NCBI GenBank assembly: GCA_963921935.1
Contig: OY998176.1
Location: 48,261,813-48,325,812, forward strand
DNA length: 64,000 nucleotides
Direction: 5' to 3'
Source: Galeruca laticollis
Lineage: Eukaryota > Arthropoda > Insecta > Coleoptera > Chrysomelidae
Shown: one piece after another, positions 13,301 through 22,030 of the stretch
How positions within the stretch are numbered: position 1 is the stretch's first letter
Layout: every line of letters starts with the position of its first letter
Position numbers and translations under genes: made by a program
The notes under the pieces: model-generated
Told to the model about the DNA's origin: nothing
What the model saw: the letters and a program-made list of their open reading frames with translations, nothing else
Database searches by the model: none

Positions 13301-13955
13301 TAATAGGGAAGTGATCAGAACCATATGTGTCCGATAAAACGGACCACGTAAATGAAGAACACAATTTTGAAGATAAAATAGTCAGATCTACAGCAGATTT
13401 AGCTTGTCCTGGAGAAGAAATTCTTGTGGCACAACCGTCATTAGCTACAGCTAAAGCAGGAAAATAATCTAACGCTTCAACTAGTATATTACCATCAGTC
13501 AAGCACGTCTCCGAACCCCAGATTCCGTGATGAGCGTTAAAATCACCACCGATGATACACTCGTGCTTAATCTGGTTAAATAAATTGATATAATCTTGTA
13601 CAGTTGCTTTAGTTGTCGAAGGTTTGTACAAACTTATAATTGTCAATTTTTCATCACCACTAGTAATGTTAATACCACATACTTCTATTTTGGGATTGAA
13701 GTTATTAACAAATTCAATAATTTCATATTTAATTGAGTTTGATATGAATATAGCCACACCACCATGTCCTTTGTTTCTATATTTTGTTATTATATTAAAA
13801 TTTTGAAACCTTTTGACATCCGCTGGTTTATACCAAGTTTCGGATATCAGAGCAATATCAAAATTGTCTTCAACATTAAGTTGTGTTAACGAAAATTTAT
13901 TGGAATTTAAAGATCTGGCATTCCACTGAACTATTTTCAAGCTAGTATTGACCAT
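10369..13955 (-). pseudogene. I-like LINE ORF2: endonuclease-RT-RNase H, lightly broken
   Basis: Four open blocks in order. 13955-13185 is an APE-type endonuclease (VQWNARSL, ISETW, GGDFNAHHG, SDHFPI). 13154-11928 is the RT (RPIALMSCLLK, FLDITSAYDNV, GLPQGSVLNPLLF, catalytic LQYADDF near 12005). 11941-11435 is the thumb (YLGITLDSKLTW). 11487-10369 is RNase H (IFTDGSKSSLGVG, LSDSQSALTAI, WVKGHFQISGNEKVDQLA) and a C-terminal CDCNQSYDDINHWMFSC knuckle. The first two blocks share a frame, split only by a TAA at 13187-13185. The other breaks are frameshifts near 11935 and 11460. It nicks target DNA and copies the element RNA in an intact copy. Confidence 0.85.
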
Positions 13956-13957
13956 GG

Positions 13958-15478
13958 TTAGTTGAATAAACTATCGACAATATTTTTAATTTTACTATCA
14001 ATATCATTTTCGTTAAATATTAACTTATTATTGATTGAACATGAAGAAGATTGAGGCATATCGCGTATAAAATTTTCAAGCATGGTTTTTATTTTAGAAC
14101 TAAGTTGATAGGCAAATTTATCAAAATCACTTTCAGTATTCTTTTGACTAAACTGGAATACAGGACCTGCACAAAAGCTGGTATTGTATTCTCTACGAAT
14201 GGGAGGGAAGTCAGATAGAGTATTATTACTTTTTCTCTTTTTATGAGGATTTGAGCTAATTTCCGGAGTAGGTGAGGTTGGACTATTTCCTTTTAGAGGA
14301 TTGCTAGAGTAACGATTTTGATAACTGGAAGGTTTTAGAGTGGGAAAATCAACTTCTGAATTAGCTAGTGGAGCAAACCTATTTTTTTGGATAATGCTGG
14401 TGTAGCTGGGATTATCGACTACTTTTTCAGCCTCTTTAAATGATATATTCAAATTAGCCATGGCTTCCTTGGTTTTCCTTTGTTTTATATATACTGGGCA
14501 TTCCTTGAATGAAGAGGAATGGTTGCTAGTTTGACAGTGAACACAGTATCTACTGCAGCTATTCGGACAATTATCAGTTTGTTCATCTGAGCCGCAATGT
14601 TTACACCTTTTCTTACCTTTGCATTGAGACGATGTATGACCGTACCTAAGACAATGATAACATTGCATGACCGGACTAACATAGGTATCGACAGAGCACC
14701 TAACTTTATTAATGTAAATAAATTGTGGGATTAATTTGCCAACAAAAGTTACAATTATCATCAGCCTAGGAACCCGCTGTATAACGCCATCTTTCTCCAC
14801 TGTTCTACTCAACCGTTGTACCTTTTTAATTGACACATTCGATTTTATAATATTTAAAAGAGTATTTTCGCTCAGAGATGTGTCAACACCTCTTACTATG
14901 CCACGTTCTTCGGTTAAATAATTTGGAATGTATGCAATCAGGTTATTTTTCTCGAAAAATGGTTCTTCTACTAATTTATTAGCATGGTTACTCGAATTTA
15001 CTTCAATTTTTACGCGATTTTTTCCAACACTAGTTATTTTAGTAATATTATTTTCATAATTTGATAGCGCTAACAACTTTTCACCTAATTTCATCGGATG
15101 TAATCGACTAATATTTAGTTCTAAATGCTCTACAAAAATAAAGTATGGACCTAAATCGGTTGGTAGAAATCTATTGTCTGTATTAACTGGCCTACGACCA
15201 CTGTTTACATTACTTGATATATTAGAACCTATTAGCAAGTTTTTTACTGACTCCGTATCATCATTGTTTTTGTTCGCCGTTTTGTTTGAAATATTATTAA
15301 TTGTTAAACCCATCGTATTTTGGTTATTTTCATTATTCATATCAATATCTCCAGAAAATGTAATTTCTTTCACATGTACATTAGGATAATTTCTTCTCGT
15401 TGATCGCAGAGGTGGGTCCTTGCCCCCTTTTTCATATTGGCCACCGGACATCTGGGCTTCAGAGCCGGGGCAAAACAA
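13958..15478 (-). CDS. I-like LINE ORF1 (Gag-like nucleic acid-binding protein), 506 aa
   Basis: An uninterrupted 506-codon frame. LINE ORF1 proteins coat the element RNA and accompany it to the nucleus. The N-terminal 100 residues are polar and Asn-rich. Residues 110-265 form a compact region that precedes the knuckles in I-type ORF1 proteins. Three Cys-rich knuckles follow: C273-x2-C-x4-H-x4-C286, a variant at 292-304 without an obvious His, and C312-x2-C-x4-H-x6-C327. A basic, Ser/Pro/Asn-rich tail follows. The ORF1 stop and the ORF2 ATG are separated by two bases (TAACCATGG on the minus strand), so ORF2 may be made by reinitiation. Confidence 0.85.
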   Translation of the reverse strand: MFCPGSEAQMSGGQYEKGGKDPPLRSTRRNYPNVHVKEITFSGDIDMNNENNQNTMGLTINNISNKTANKNNDDTESVKNLLIGSNISSNVNSGRRPVNTDNRFLPTDLGPYFIFVEHLELNISRLHPMKLGEKLLALSNYENNITKITSVGKNRVKIEVNSSNHANKLVEEPFFEKNNLIAYIPNYLTEERGIVRGVDTSLSENTLLNIIKSNVSIKKVQRLSRTVEKDGVIQRVPRLMIIVTFVGKLIPQFIYINKVRCSVDTYVSPVMQCYHCLRYGHTSSQCKGKKRCKHCGSDEQTDNCPNSCSRYCVHCQTSNHSSSFKECPVYIKQRKTKEAMANLNISFKEAEKVVDNPSYTSIIQKNRFAPLANSEVDFPTLKPSSYQNRYSSNPLKGNSPTSPTPEISSNPHKKRKSNNTLSDFPPIRREYNTSFCAGPVFQFSQKNTESDFDKFAYQLSSKIKTMLENFIRDMPQSSSCSINNKLIFNENDIDSKIKNIVDSLFN

Positions 15479-15646
15479 ATAATTAGATAAAAGCTACTTA
15501 CAGTATCGTTGGGTCACTAATTATATACAACACAGAAAAATAATAATAGGAAACTGCTAGGTAAGTAAATCACTTATCGCAAGAGAACTCAAATCGATAC
15601 GTCCGCACTGTAGGATAGTTCGACCGAGAATCCCTTATTATTTATA

Positions 15647-16025
15647 CTTTCATCTAATTTGAAATCCAAAATGTTAGCCAACGTTAAACTCTCACCTAGA
15701 CCTAAGAATCAAAATCATCATTTTATAATTATGTGTAAGCTTTTTCTCCTTTTTTTATAGCAGAAATTGGACCCATAATGTATTGAAATAGGACCCATAT
15801 TGTATTGAAATTATAAGGGAGCAGGACCCTTTAAACAAACATGTTTTAATTTTATAATTAAACCTGTATATTCAATACAATGGTCATTCATACATTTCCA
15901 TCATCTTGTACCATGCCGTACCAACTTTATCCCTCCATTGACGTACACCTTGACATACATTTTTCACCATGACCTCTATTGATTGAGGCGATGTATACAA
16001 TAACAGTGTGAATATTCTCTTAATA
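15647..16025 (+). promoter_or_regulatory. 5' flank / putative 5' UTR of the TRPV gene
   Basis: Non-coding DNA between the LINE and the TRPV start codon. It holds a 22-bp tandem duplication (GGACCCATAATGTATTGAAATA and a close copy) at 15769-15812. No certain TATA box or initiator can be assigned, and an upstream non-coding exon is possible. The I-like LINE sits head-to-head with the gene within 0.4 kb. Confidence 0.3.
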
Positions 16026-16161
16026 ATGGGAGGTAGTAATTGCAAACCGTGCAGAAAAAAGAAAAAACATTTGCAGGGGGGCTCTATCCTCGATAGAGTA
16101 ATTAGTCAATCTTCAAATCAAGATCAATGCTTGTTATATAAGTTGGCCAATTATAAAAAAG
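16026..16161 (+). CDS. TRPV channel gene (Nanchung/Inactive group), exon 1
   Basis: ATG at 16026 opens 45 codons and ends at a GGTGAGT donor (exon end 16161, phase 1). The product is a TRPV cation channel subunit; in insects Nanchung and Inactive form the chordotonal-organ channel used in hearing and proprioception. Exon 1 encodes MGGSNCKPCRKKKK, a Gly-2 start with Cys-6, Cys-9 and a polybasic run, then the LYKLANYKKG segment preceding the ankyrin repeats. Together the five exons encode 276 residues without a stop. Conservation of the later exons, notably SFFLPRDQQRP and GEYPLAWAACCANESVYNLL, makes Nanchung more likely than Inactive, from memory only. Confidence 0.85.
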
Positions 16162-16392
16162 GTGAGTGCTGGTGATTTCATATATTGTTATTTTGAAATA
16201 TCTTGTAATTGGTAGTTTCTAAGAGTTGAACTAGGAATAACAGTCCTTATAGGTAGTTGAAATTACTTTGCTTTTAGTTTAAAATGAGTATCAGGTGTAT
16301 TTATTTCCAAATGTAACACTCTAAGCAAGTGAGGGCACACAATAGATTTAAGCGTTATTTATTCCTATAATTTTACTTTTTTTAATTATTAG

Positions 16393-16579
16393 GTGGAGAG
16401 TTGATTGAAGCATATAATCAAGGAGGACAAGTTGAAGTTGAGAAATTGATTAGAGAACAGTTCGGTCAGTTGATGTACCAAGAAGGAAAAAGTCAAATAA
16501 TCAACCGATCCGAGTATCTGCGATGGAAGTTTAGAGACAACGAGCAAGTTACGTTGCCTATTGAAGCTTCTTTAAGCAG
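16393..16579 (+). CDS. TRPV channel gene, exon 2
   Basis: The acceptor TTATTAG precedes 16393 and the donor GTGAAC follows 16579 (phase 2). Intron 1 is only 231 bases. The exon encodes GELIEAYNQGGQVEVEKLI through NRSEYLRWKFRDNEQ, the N-terminal linker and start of the ankyrin region of insect TRPV proteins. Intron 2, 16580-28520, is filled with Penelope, LINE and Gypsy DNA. Confidence 0.85.
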
Positions 16580-16992
16580 GTGAACAAAATTACATGATTT
16601 ATTTTTCTACATAATTTGTCACAAAATTAAATTGACAACGCTCTAGAGTAAATTATTTATGCTAAATTATGCCTATACTTGTAGGCGTATTCTCGAATGA
16701 ATAGCCGAAATTCTTTTTATCGCTGAGTTGACACAATTGACCTTTTTGCTCACGCGGAACTTAGCCGTCATCTTTCAATTAGTTTGTGAATAGTGCTCCA
16801 TTTTGTCAATTCATAGTAAGTGTTTTGCAATGGATAGGACAAGATATTTGTTGACTGAAAATCGCCGATCAAATATAAGAGAGATAGTCGCTCTAATTTC
16901 TGTGTCGAATGAATACGTATCAATTTGAACGATTATATGGCCACAACAATAACACAGTTATACTACTGTTTTAAATGAAACTTACTGTTTCT
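16580..16992. other. Start of TRPV intron 2, no feature
   Basis: Unique-looking intronic DNA before the first Penelope fragment. Nothing recognisable. Confidence 0.5.
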
Positions 16993-17074
16993 AGATAATT
17001 CCACAATATATTGAAAAAATGTTAAAAATTCTAAGAAATTTGACAATTGCTTCGATATTAAATATCATCGTCAG
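16993..17074 (-). mobile_element. Penelope-like terminal-repeat fragment (PLE-1, left part)
   Basis: On the minus strand this matches the 3' terminal repeat of the Penelope-like copies at 46 kb, 50 kb and 60 kb, from the hammerhead-like core (17042-17074) through the CAATATATTGTGGAATTAT stretch. It stops abruptly at 17074, where the RNase H LINE begins. The element resumes on the far side near 20341, so the LINE landed inside this terminal repeat and about 27 bases were lost. Confidence 0.7.
17042..17074 (-). ncRNA. Hammerhead ribozyme-like core in PLE-1 (left)
   Basis: On the minus strand: CTGACGA, then T plus a five-pair stem II (GATAT-TTA-ATATC), then GAAG, then CAATTGTC. The A15.1 position has changed to G, giving a G-U closing pair in the very short stem III. 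Its stem I 5' strand was cut off by the LINE insertion, so this copy should not be active. Confidence 0.5.
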
Positions 17075-20000
17075 GTTTATTGTGCCCCCCCCCTATCAGA
17101 GCTGTTCTCGCTACTACTACAACTCGCCTTACAGTTCCAGGGTTCTAATGAACTCTAGTATTTGGGACGGCTTCAACGAGGTTAGATCCTCACTCTTACA
17201 AGTTTTTTGTCCGAAGCATTTCATGTGTTGGCTTGCAATGGCGAAACATTCCAGAACTAGGTGATCCGGAGTTTCATCCTCCTTCCCACAGAATCTACAC
17301 TCGTCAATTTCCGCTAGACCTATTCTCATTAGGTGCTTCCTAAGGTGGCAGTGTCCTGTAATAAGAAAGCCCGTGAGGAGATGTAGCTTATTTTTACTGA
17401 AGTCCAAATATTTTTTAGATCTAGCAGTGTCAAAGTTCCGCAGGAACTTTTTGGAATGTTCCAGCCCGGGAAGGCACCCCAGAGTGCTTCTCTTTCGGTT
17501 TCCTCTTTCTTCCGAAACTATTTCTTATAGGAGCATTTTCCTACACCACAGAAAGGCTCCGGGCCAATAAAGGGCGTTTGTGCTCTTTTCCTGGCAAGTG
17601 TTTTGGCCTCTTCATTTCCCGTGATACCCGAGTGGCCAGGAACCCAGACTAAAGAGACCCTGTTATTCTTGCCTAATTCATCAAGTTTTCTTCGGCACTC
17701 CCATGACATGGGAGCTCAATGCTTTGATAGCTGCTTGACTATCAGAATGGATCGATGTGTCACATTTCTGATAGTTAGGTTCATTTCCATGCATCTTTCG
17801 ATCGCAAGTATTTCTGCCTGAAAGACGCTCGGGAAGGAGCCTAACGATAATGAGTATCTGGTACCAGGCCCAAATACTCCAGCGCCTGCTCCAGTGGTGG
17901 TTTTTGAACCATCCGAATACCATCTAATGTTGTTTTCTTTGAGAGGTTGGGTGGTGTATTCCCTTTCCCAGTCCCTCCTCTTATTTAGCATCGTAGTGAA
18001 ATTATTTTCGATACTTACTTTCTTGATCATTTCGTCACTGGGAAGATTCGCTGATGAGATGTATTTTGTTAGAGAGGACCAAGCTCCCTAATTTTCAATA
18101 CTCTCATTGCCTGCACCTTCCTTAGATATTCTAAGAATTGCCTCTTGGGCTGATCTTTCTATCACCAGTGTAGAGGTGTGAGATCTGTAATGATCTCAAG
18201 TGCCCTAGTTGGACACGTTCTCATAGCTCCAGTGATGCACACACAGGCAAACCTTTGAACATTGTCGAGGATCTTCCTTGTGCTGTACTGACTTGCTTTT
18301 GTATGTCAAACTATTGCCCCATACGTAATTGCTGGTCTCACAATCATGGCGTACATCCATCGCAGTATTTTTGGGTTACAGCCCCACCTCTTACCAGCTA
18401 GATTTCTGCACGTCATCAGAGCTCTTATTGCTTTACTAACAGTTATTTCAACATGCTTATTCCACAGAAGCTTACTGTCTAGGGTTATCCCTAGATATTT
18501 AACTTCTGATTTCCATTCTATGATTTCCCCGTTTAAGGATACGGGTTTCATGGCTGGAAGTGTTCTTTTCCGGGTAAATGGGATTACTATGATTTTGTTT
18601 GGGTTAATTTTTAGCCCCACTGACAAGCACCATTGCTAAATGATTCTGAGGCCCTTTTGTAATAAATCACACAAGGTGCTCTCGAACTTGCCTCTGACTA
18701 TTAGCACTATGTCATCAGCATAGCCCATACATTCGTAGCCAAGCTCCGTTAGCCTGTAAAGCAACTCATCTACTACGAGGCTCCATAAAAGGGGAGATAT
18801 CACTCCCCCTTGAGGTGTCCCCCGAGTGGCTATAACTGAGGTGGTTTGATTCCCCACCTTTGTCTCAGCTATCCTCGTCGTCAACAACTCATACATCCAT
18901 TTTACAATGGTTTCATTTACTCATCGCCTTTTTAGTGCTTCTTTGACAGACACATGAATTGTGTTGTCAAAGGCCCCATATATATCCAGGAATGCGCACA
19001 TTGCGATTTCTTTGTTATTCAGAGTTCTCTGGATGACTTTGATCAGCTGATAAAGAGCCGTCTCAGTTGATCGACCCGCTCTGTAGGAATGCTGACATTT
19101 ATGAAGTGGTATATTTTCCAGGGTCTCTGTTCTCATGTAGTTATCCACTACTTTCTCCATCGATTTCAGTAGAAACGGTGTTAGACAGATGGGTCTAAAA
19201 TATCGGGGATCAGTCCCATCTTTTTTCCAAATTTTTGGTAGTAAGGTTACCCTTGCTCTTCTCCATTTTCTAGGTATTAGACCCACTGCTAGACAGCATC
19301 TTGTAATCTTCAGTAGGCGAGGAAGAATCTCCTCTATCCCTTGCTGTAGGAGTGCTGGAAATATTCCATCCACTCCTGGTGATTTATATGGTTGAAAGGT
19401 ACTTATGGCCCATTCCAACCGTTGTCTGGTAAATATTTTCTTAGCAATGTCCCAATCTTCCTTGCGGGATTTTTTGGTGTAGTTCATTGCTATTTCGGTG
19501 CTTGTTGCTGGTTCACTACACGGGAAGTGGGTTCGAAGAAGAAGAATCGATCGTTCCTCTTCACCTTTCGTGTATGATCGGTCTGACTTTTTCAGCGACA
19601 TTGTGGGGTTAGTTCCCCCATCTGCAATGACCTTTTGTAGTCTGGCCGCTGTGTGAGTGGAAGTGATCTTTTCGCAAAAGGCTTGAAAATTAAGCCTTTT
19701 GGCATTCCTAATCTCTTTATTGTACTGAGTAAGCTTCTCAGTGTACCTCTGCCACTTACCGTCACGATTGGCTCCTGCCTTTAGAGCCTCCCCAGATTGG
19801 TGATCGATCCCAATCGTGAGGATAGTTCCCTGTCTCTCTTTTTTAGAGTTCAGGATGTTCCAAGCCCCAGTAGTGAGGTTGGAGTTCTGAACCTCGACAA
19901 GGTGGAGGATCTTCTCCAATTTCATGTCGTGACTTCTTGGGAAGAACACCGTTATGGTGACCGGCTTTGGGATGTCGTCTCCACTTCAAGCCACTAATTC

Positions 20001-20340
20001 GGGTCCTTCCCAAGAGTTTAATTTCGGCGCTGATCTCATGAGCCAGTCTGCCGATTCTTGGGACCCACAGTGCACCAGTATTATTCCACAATGGAAAAGG
20101 ATACCTGAGAAGTGGATTCCCTTCTCTTTGCTCTGGAACGGCTCTTCCGCCAGAGTGTCTTCCAGAGAGGAGACCTGCTCTGCTTTCAGGATGACCCCAT
20201 GATAATCCCACTCTAAAAGCCTTCTCTGTTTTGACAGCTGCTGCGTAACCAGTTGCTTGCCCGTTACCGTTGCAGCTGTTTTTGGTTTTTGCTAAGAGGT
20301 CACTGCGGAGGAGGTTTATGCTCCGGGCCTCTTTTATTTG
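17075..20340 (-). mobile_element. Second RNase H-bearing LINE (R1/LOA-like) inserted in Penelope DNA
   Basis: A minus-strand LINE of about 3.3 kb lies exactly between two halves of a Penelope terminal repeat. Its 3' edge is at 17075, near a C9 tract on the + strand. Its 5' edge is near 20340 after a GC-rich stretch. It is of the same broad group as the LINE at 4661-7668. No target duplication is seen; the target appears to have lost about 27 bases. Confidence 0.7.
17129..20211 (-). pseudogene. LINE pseudogene: ORF1-like domain joined to RT and RNase H
   Basis: Read from 20211: an ORF1-like part with a W-x-G-P-E-L ... IPKPVTITVFFP pattern and QNSNLTTGAWNI, resembling the DUF4780 domain of LINE ORF1 proteins. 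It is followed almost directly by the RT (19949-18921, 342 codons; KSPGVDGIFPALLQQG, ICLTPFLLKSMEK, AFLDIYGAFDNT), PQGGVISPLLWSLVVDELL and the intact catalytic GYADDIVLIV (18896-18636), YLGITLDSKLLWNKH, RNase H (IRWYSDGSKTTTGAGAGVFG near 17920, SLVWVPGHSGITGNEEA near 17640) and a C-terminal CRFCGKEDETPDHLVLEC knuckle near 17300. No endonuclease is visible between ORF1-like and RT parts. Many frameshifts break it. Confidence 0.7.
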
Positions 20341-20690
20341 ATACTTACCTGATGTTTAATAATTATTTTTGGCTAGACCAAGAAGTGACCTACCTTGTAA
20401 TTGACTTAATGTATGTTAATAGAAAATAATAAGAAGTATAATATTACAAATATTAAAGCTTAGATATTATTAGCCCCATGGAGATATCCAGGATATATGA
20501 TTATTAAACATCAGGTAGGCATAAAATGAAATGTAACTTCTGTCATTCTGACGATGGTATTTAATATCGAAACAATTGTCAAATTTCTTTGAATTTTTAA
20601 CATTTTTTCAATATATTGTGGCAGTATCCAGAAACAGTAAGTTTAATTTAAAACAGTAATATGAGTAGATTCCAAGAAGTAAAGGTCGAG
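20341..20690. mobile_element. Penelope-like fragments in head-to-head inversion (PLE-1, right part)
   Basis: 20341-20497 is Penelope 3' UTR/terminal repeat on the minus strand, continuing the piece at 16993-17074. From about 20500 the same terminal repeat runs on the + strand (ACATCAGGTAGGCATAAAATG onward) and ends near 20690 with AGATTCCAAGAAGTAAAGG, the element's 5' start motif. The two orientations meet at about 20498. This is the same inverted arrangement seen at 46-50 kb. Confidence 0.7.
20548..20580 (+). ncRNA. Hammerhead ribozyme-like core in PLE-1 (right)
   Basis: CTGACGA at 20548-20554, stem II GGTAT-TTA-ATATC, GAAA, and CAATTGTC ending at 20580. All core bases are conserved. Stem II differs from the 46 kb and 60 kb copies (GATA...TATC) and is still paired, through one G-U. 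Stem I 5' strand TTCTGTCATT is present but the 3' strand differs (AAATTTCTTTGAA), so stem I may be weaker. Confidence 0.55.
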
Positions 20691-21429
20691 ACAGTTAACT
20701 TCAGTTATAATTTGCTGATACTTAGTTCAACATGACTTTGTACAGTGGACTGACGATTAATTTAGTATAAAACTTGATCTATATTGTAGTTAGTTAATAA
20801 ATAGTATTTTTACTGCCTTAATGGAGTCTTTTCAAGAAGTAGCGTTCAAGGCAGTAATCATAAGTGCCCTTAGTGATACTCTTTGTTTTTTAACGTTAAT
20901 CCAATATCAAGAACCTTTGGGAAAACATGTGAAGTTAATGCAAAAGTCATTGGAGAAAAACCAGAAGTAAAGAAGAAAGAAAATTTTTTTTGAAAAACTG
21001 AGTAAAGTTCATCCAAAAGCTTTACACGAAAAAGACAAGATAAGTGAACATGGAGGAAAAATGAAAAAACTTTTGAAAAACCAAGTGAAATTCATCTATA
21101 AGAAAAAACGAGAAAAAAGATACCATCTTTACACAGCCGACATTATATCTCAAGAATACCAAGAGACAGATGATGAACATCTTCTAAGAACCGATCATCT
21201 CAATCCAGTGGAGCAAGATATTCTCAGATGTTTTCCACCATCCAGAAGCAACCCTCACTTTCACCAGCTAAATCAAGCATAATATTAGAACAACAGATCA
21301 AATCCCTACCTTCATCAATTCGCACCGTTATCGAAACTTTCAAAAGATTTGCGTGAAGATGCATGCTAACGAACCATTGCTTTAATATCCAGACGTTACG
21401 AAACCTACAATGTAGCAACATTGCCATTG
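20691..21429. other. Unassigned repeat-like DNA
   Basis: After the Penelope end comes a segment with a CTGCCTT...AAGGCAG hairpin at 20813-20854 whose loop (TTTTCAAGAAGTAGCG) resembles the Penelope start motif. The A-rich part at 20900-21300 has open stretches (for example a 73-codon frame at 21061) but no domain I know. It may be the flank of an older element into which the Gypsy copy inserted. Confidence 0.4.
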
Positions 21430-21434
21430 GAGTT

Positions 21435-22008
21435 CTACTTCTTCAACGTCGGTGATCGGTTTTTTCTGCTTGGCTTAGTTCCGTACTGTATGCTAATATT
21501 CTCTCCGTTGGTTAGCCGGTATCGGTACCTTCTCCTTCCTGTCTTCGGCTTGTTTTTTATTTGTTCCGGCACTAGTTGGATTAGAGGTCTTTCACCGGTA
21601 GGGACTGATTTCTCCTTTCTACCAACTGGTTCCATTCTTGCTCGACTGTTTTTCCTGGCGTTGGAGGTCGGTCCAATTCTCTCGTCTTCCATCTCTGCGG
21701 TTTGGTTTAATGCCTCTACTGGAGGTCGGTAGTGGTCCTATGACGTCGGAGCTCACTGTGTGCCATGGTTCTTGAGGGATCTTGGTCGATTGCATTCGAC
21801 CCGGTGTTTGTAGTTGCGACGGCTTATATTTCTGGCAGCTTTGGCACTCTCTTACGAACTTAGCTGTGTCTCTGAACATTCCTGGCCAATAGTATTTCCT
21901 GGCTAGTCGTGCTATTGTTTTTACTATTCCCAGGTGTCCTGATGTATGACTGCTGTGGTTTTCTTCTATTATTTTCTTTTGTCGCTTGTGGGGACGCATA
22001 ATTTCCAC
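21435..22008 (-). pseudogene. Gypsy-2 integrase N-terminal fragment and pol tail
   Basis: From 22008 the frame gives the integrase zinc-binding region: HSSHTSGHLGIVKTIARLA, YYWPGMFRD and CQSCQKYKP (HHCC), then DVIGPLPTSSRGI where the catalytic core should begin. At that point the sequence jumps to an unrelated basic segment (KPNRRDGRR...), so the core with two of the three catalytic acidic residues is gone. Another frame continues to 21435 with a Lys/Arg-rich tail. It is not functional as an integrase. Confidence 0.65.
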
Positions 22009-22030
22009 GGGTTTGACATTTCTGTCTCCT

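Larger units (their letters stand above)
10003..15646 (-). mobile_element. Full-length I-like LINE retrotransposon with 11-bp target duplication
   Basis: TATTATTTATA occurs at 10003-10013 and 15636-15646 and encloses a 5.6-kb minus-strand element. Its 3' end is a poly(A) tail, seen as T9-C-G-T6 on the + strand at about 10014-10031. Its 5' end is at 15635, about 157 bases before the ORF1 start. It encodes an ORF1 with three zinc knuckles and an ORF2 with endonuclease, RT and RNase H, the layout of the I clade. ORF1 is intact; ORF2 carries one stop and two frameshifts, so this is a young or recently dead copy. It ends 380 bases upstream of the TRPV start codon. Confidence 0.85.

Noticed and set aside
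19843..20211. 122-codon minus frame as a separate gene
   Set aside because: The neighbouring frame gives the ORF1-like pattern that runs into the RT; this frame is Arg/His-rich shadow plus a short shifted part.
21061..21282. 73-codon Lys-rich frame as a small gene
   Set aside because: A-rich composition explains it; no domain, no splice or promoter context.
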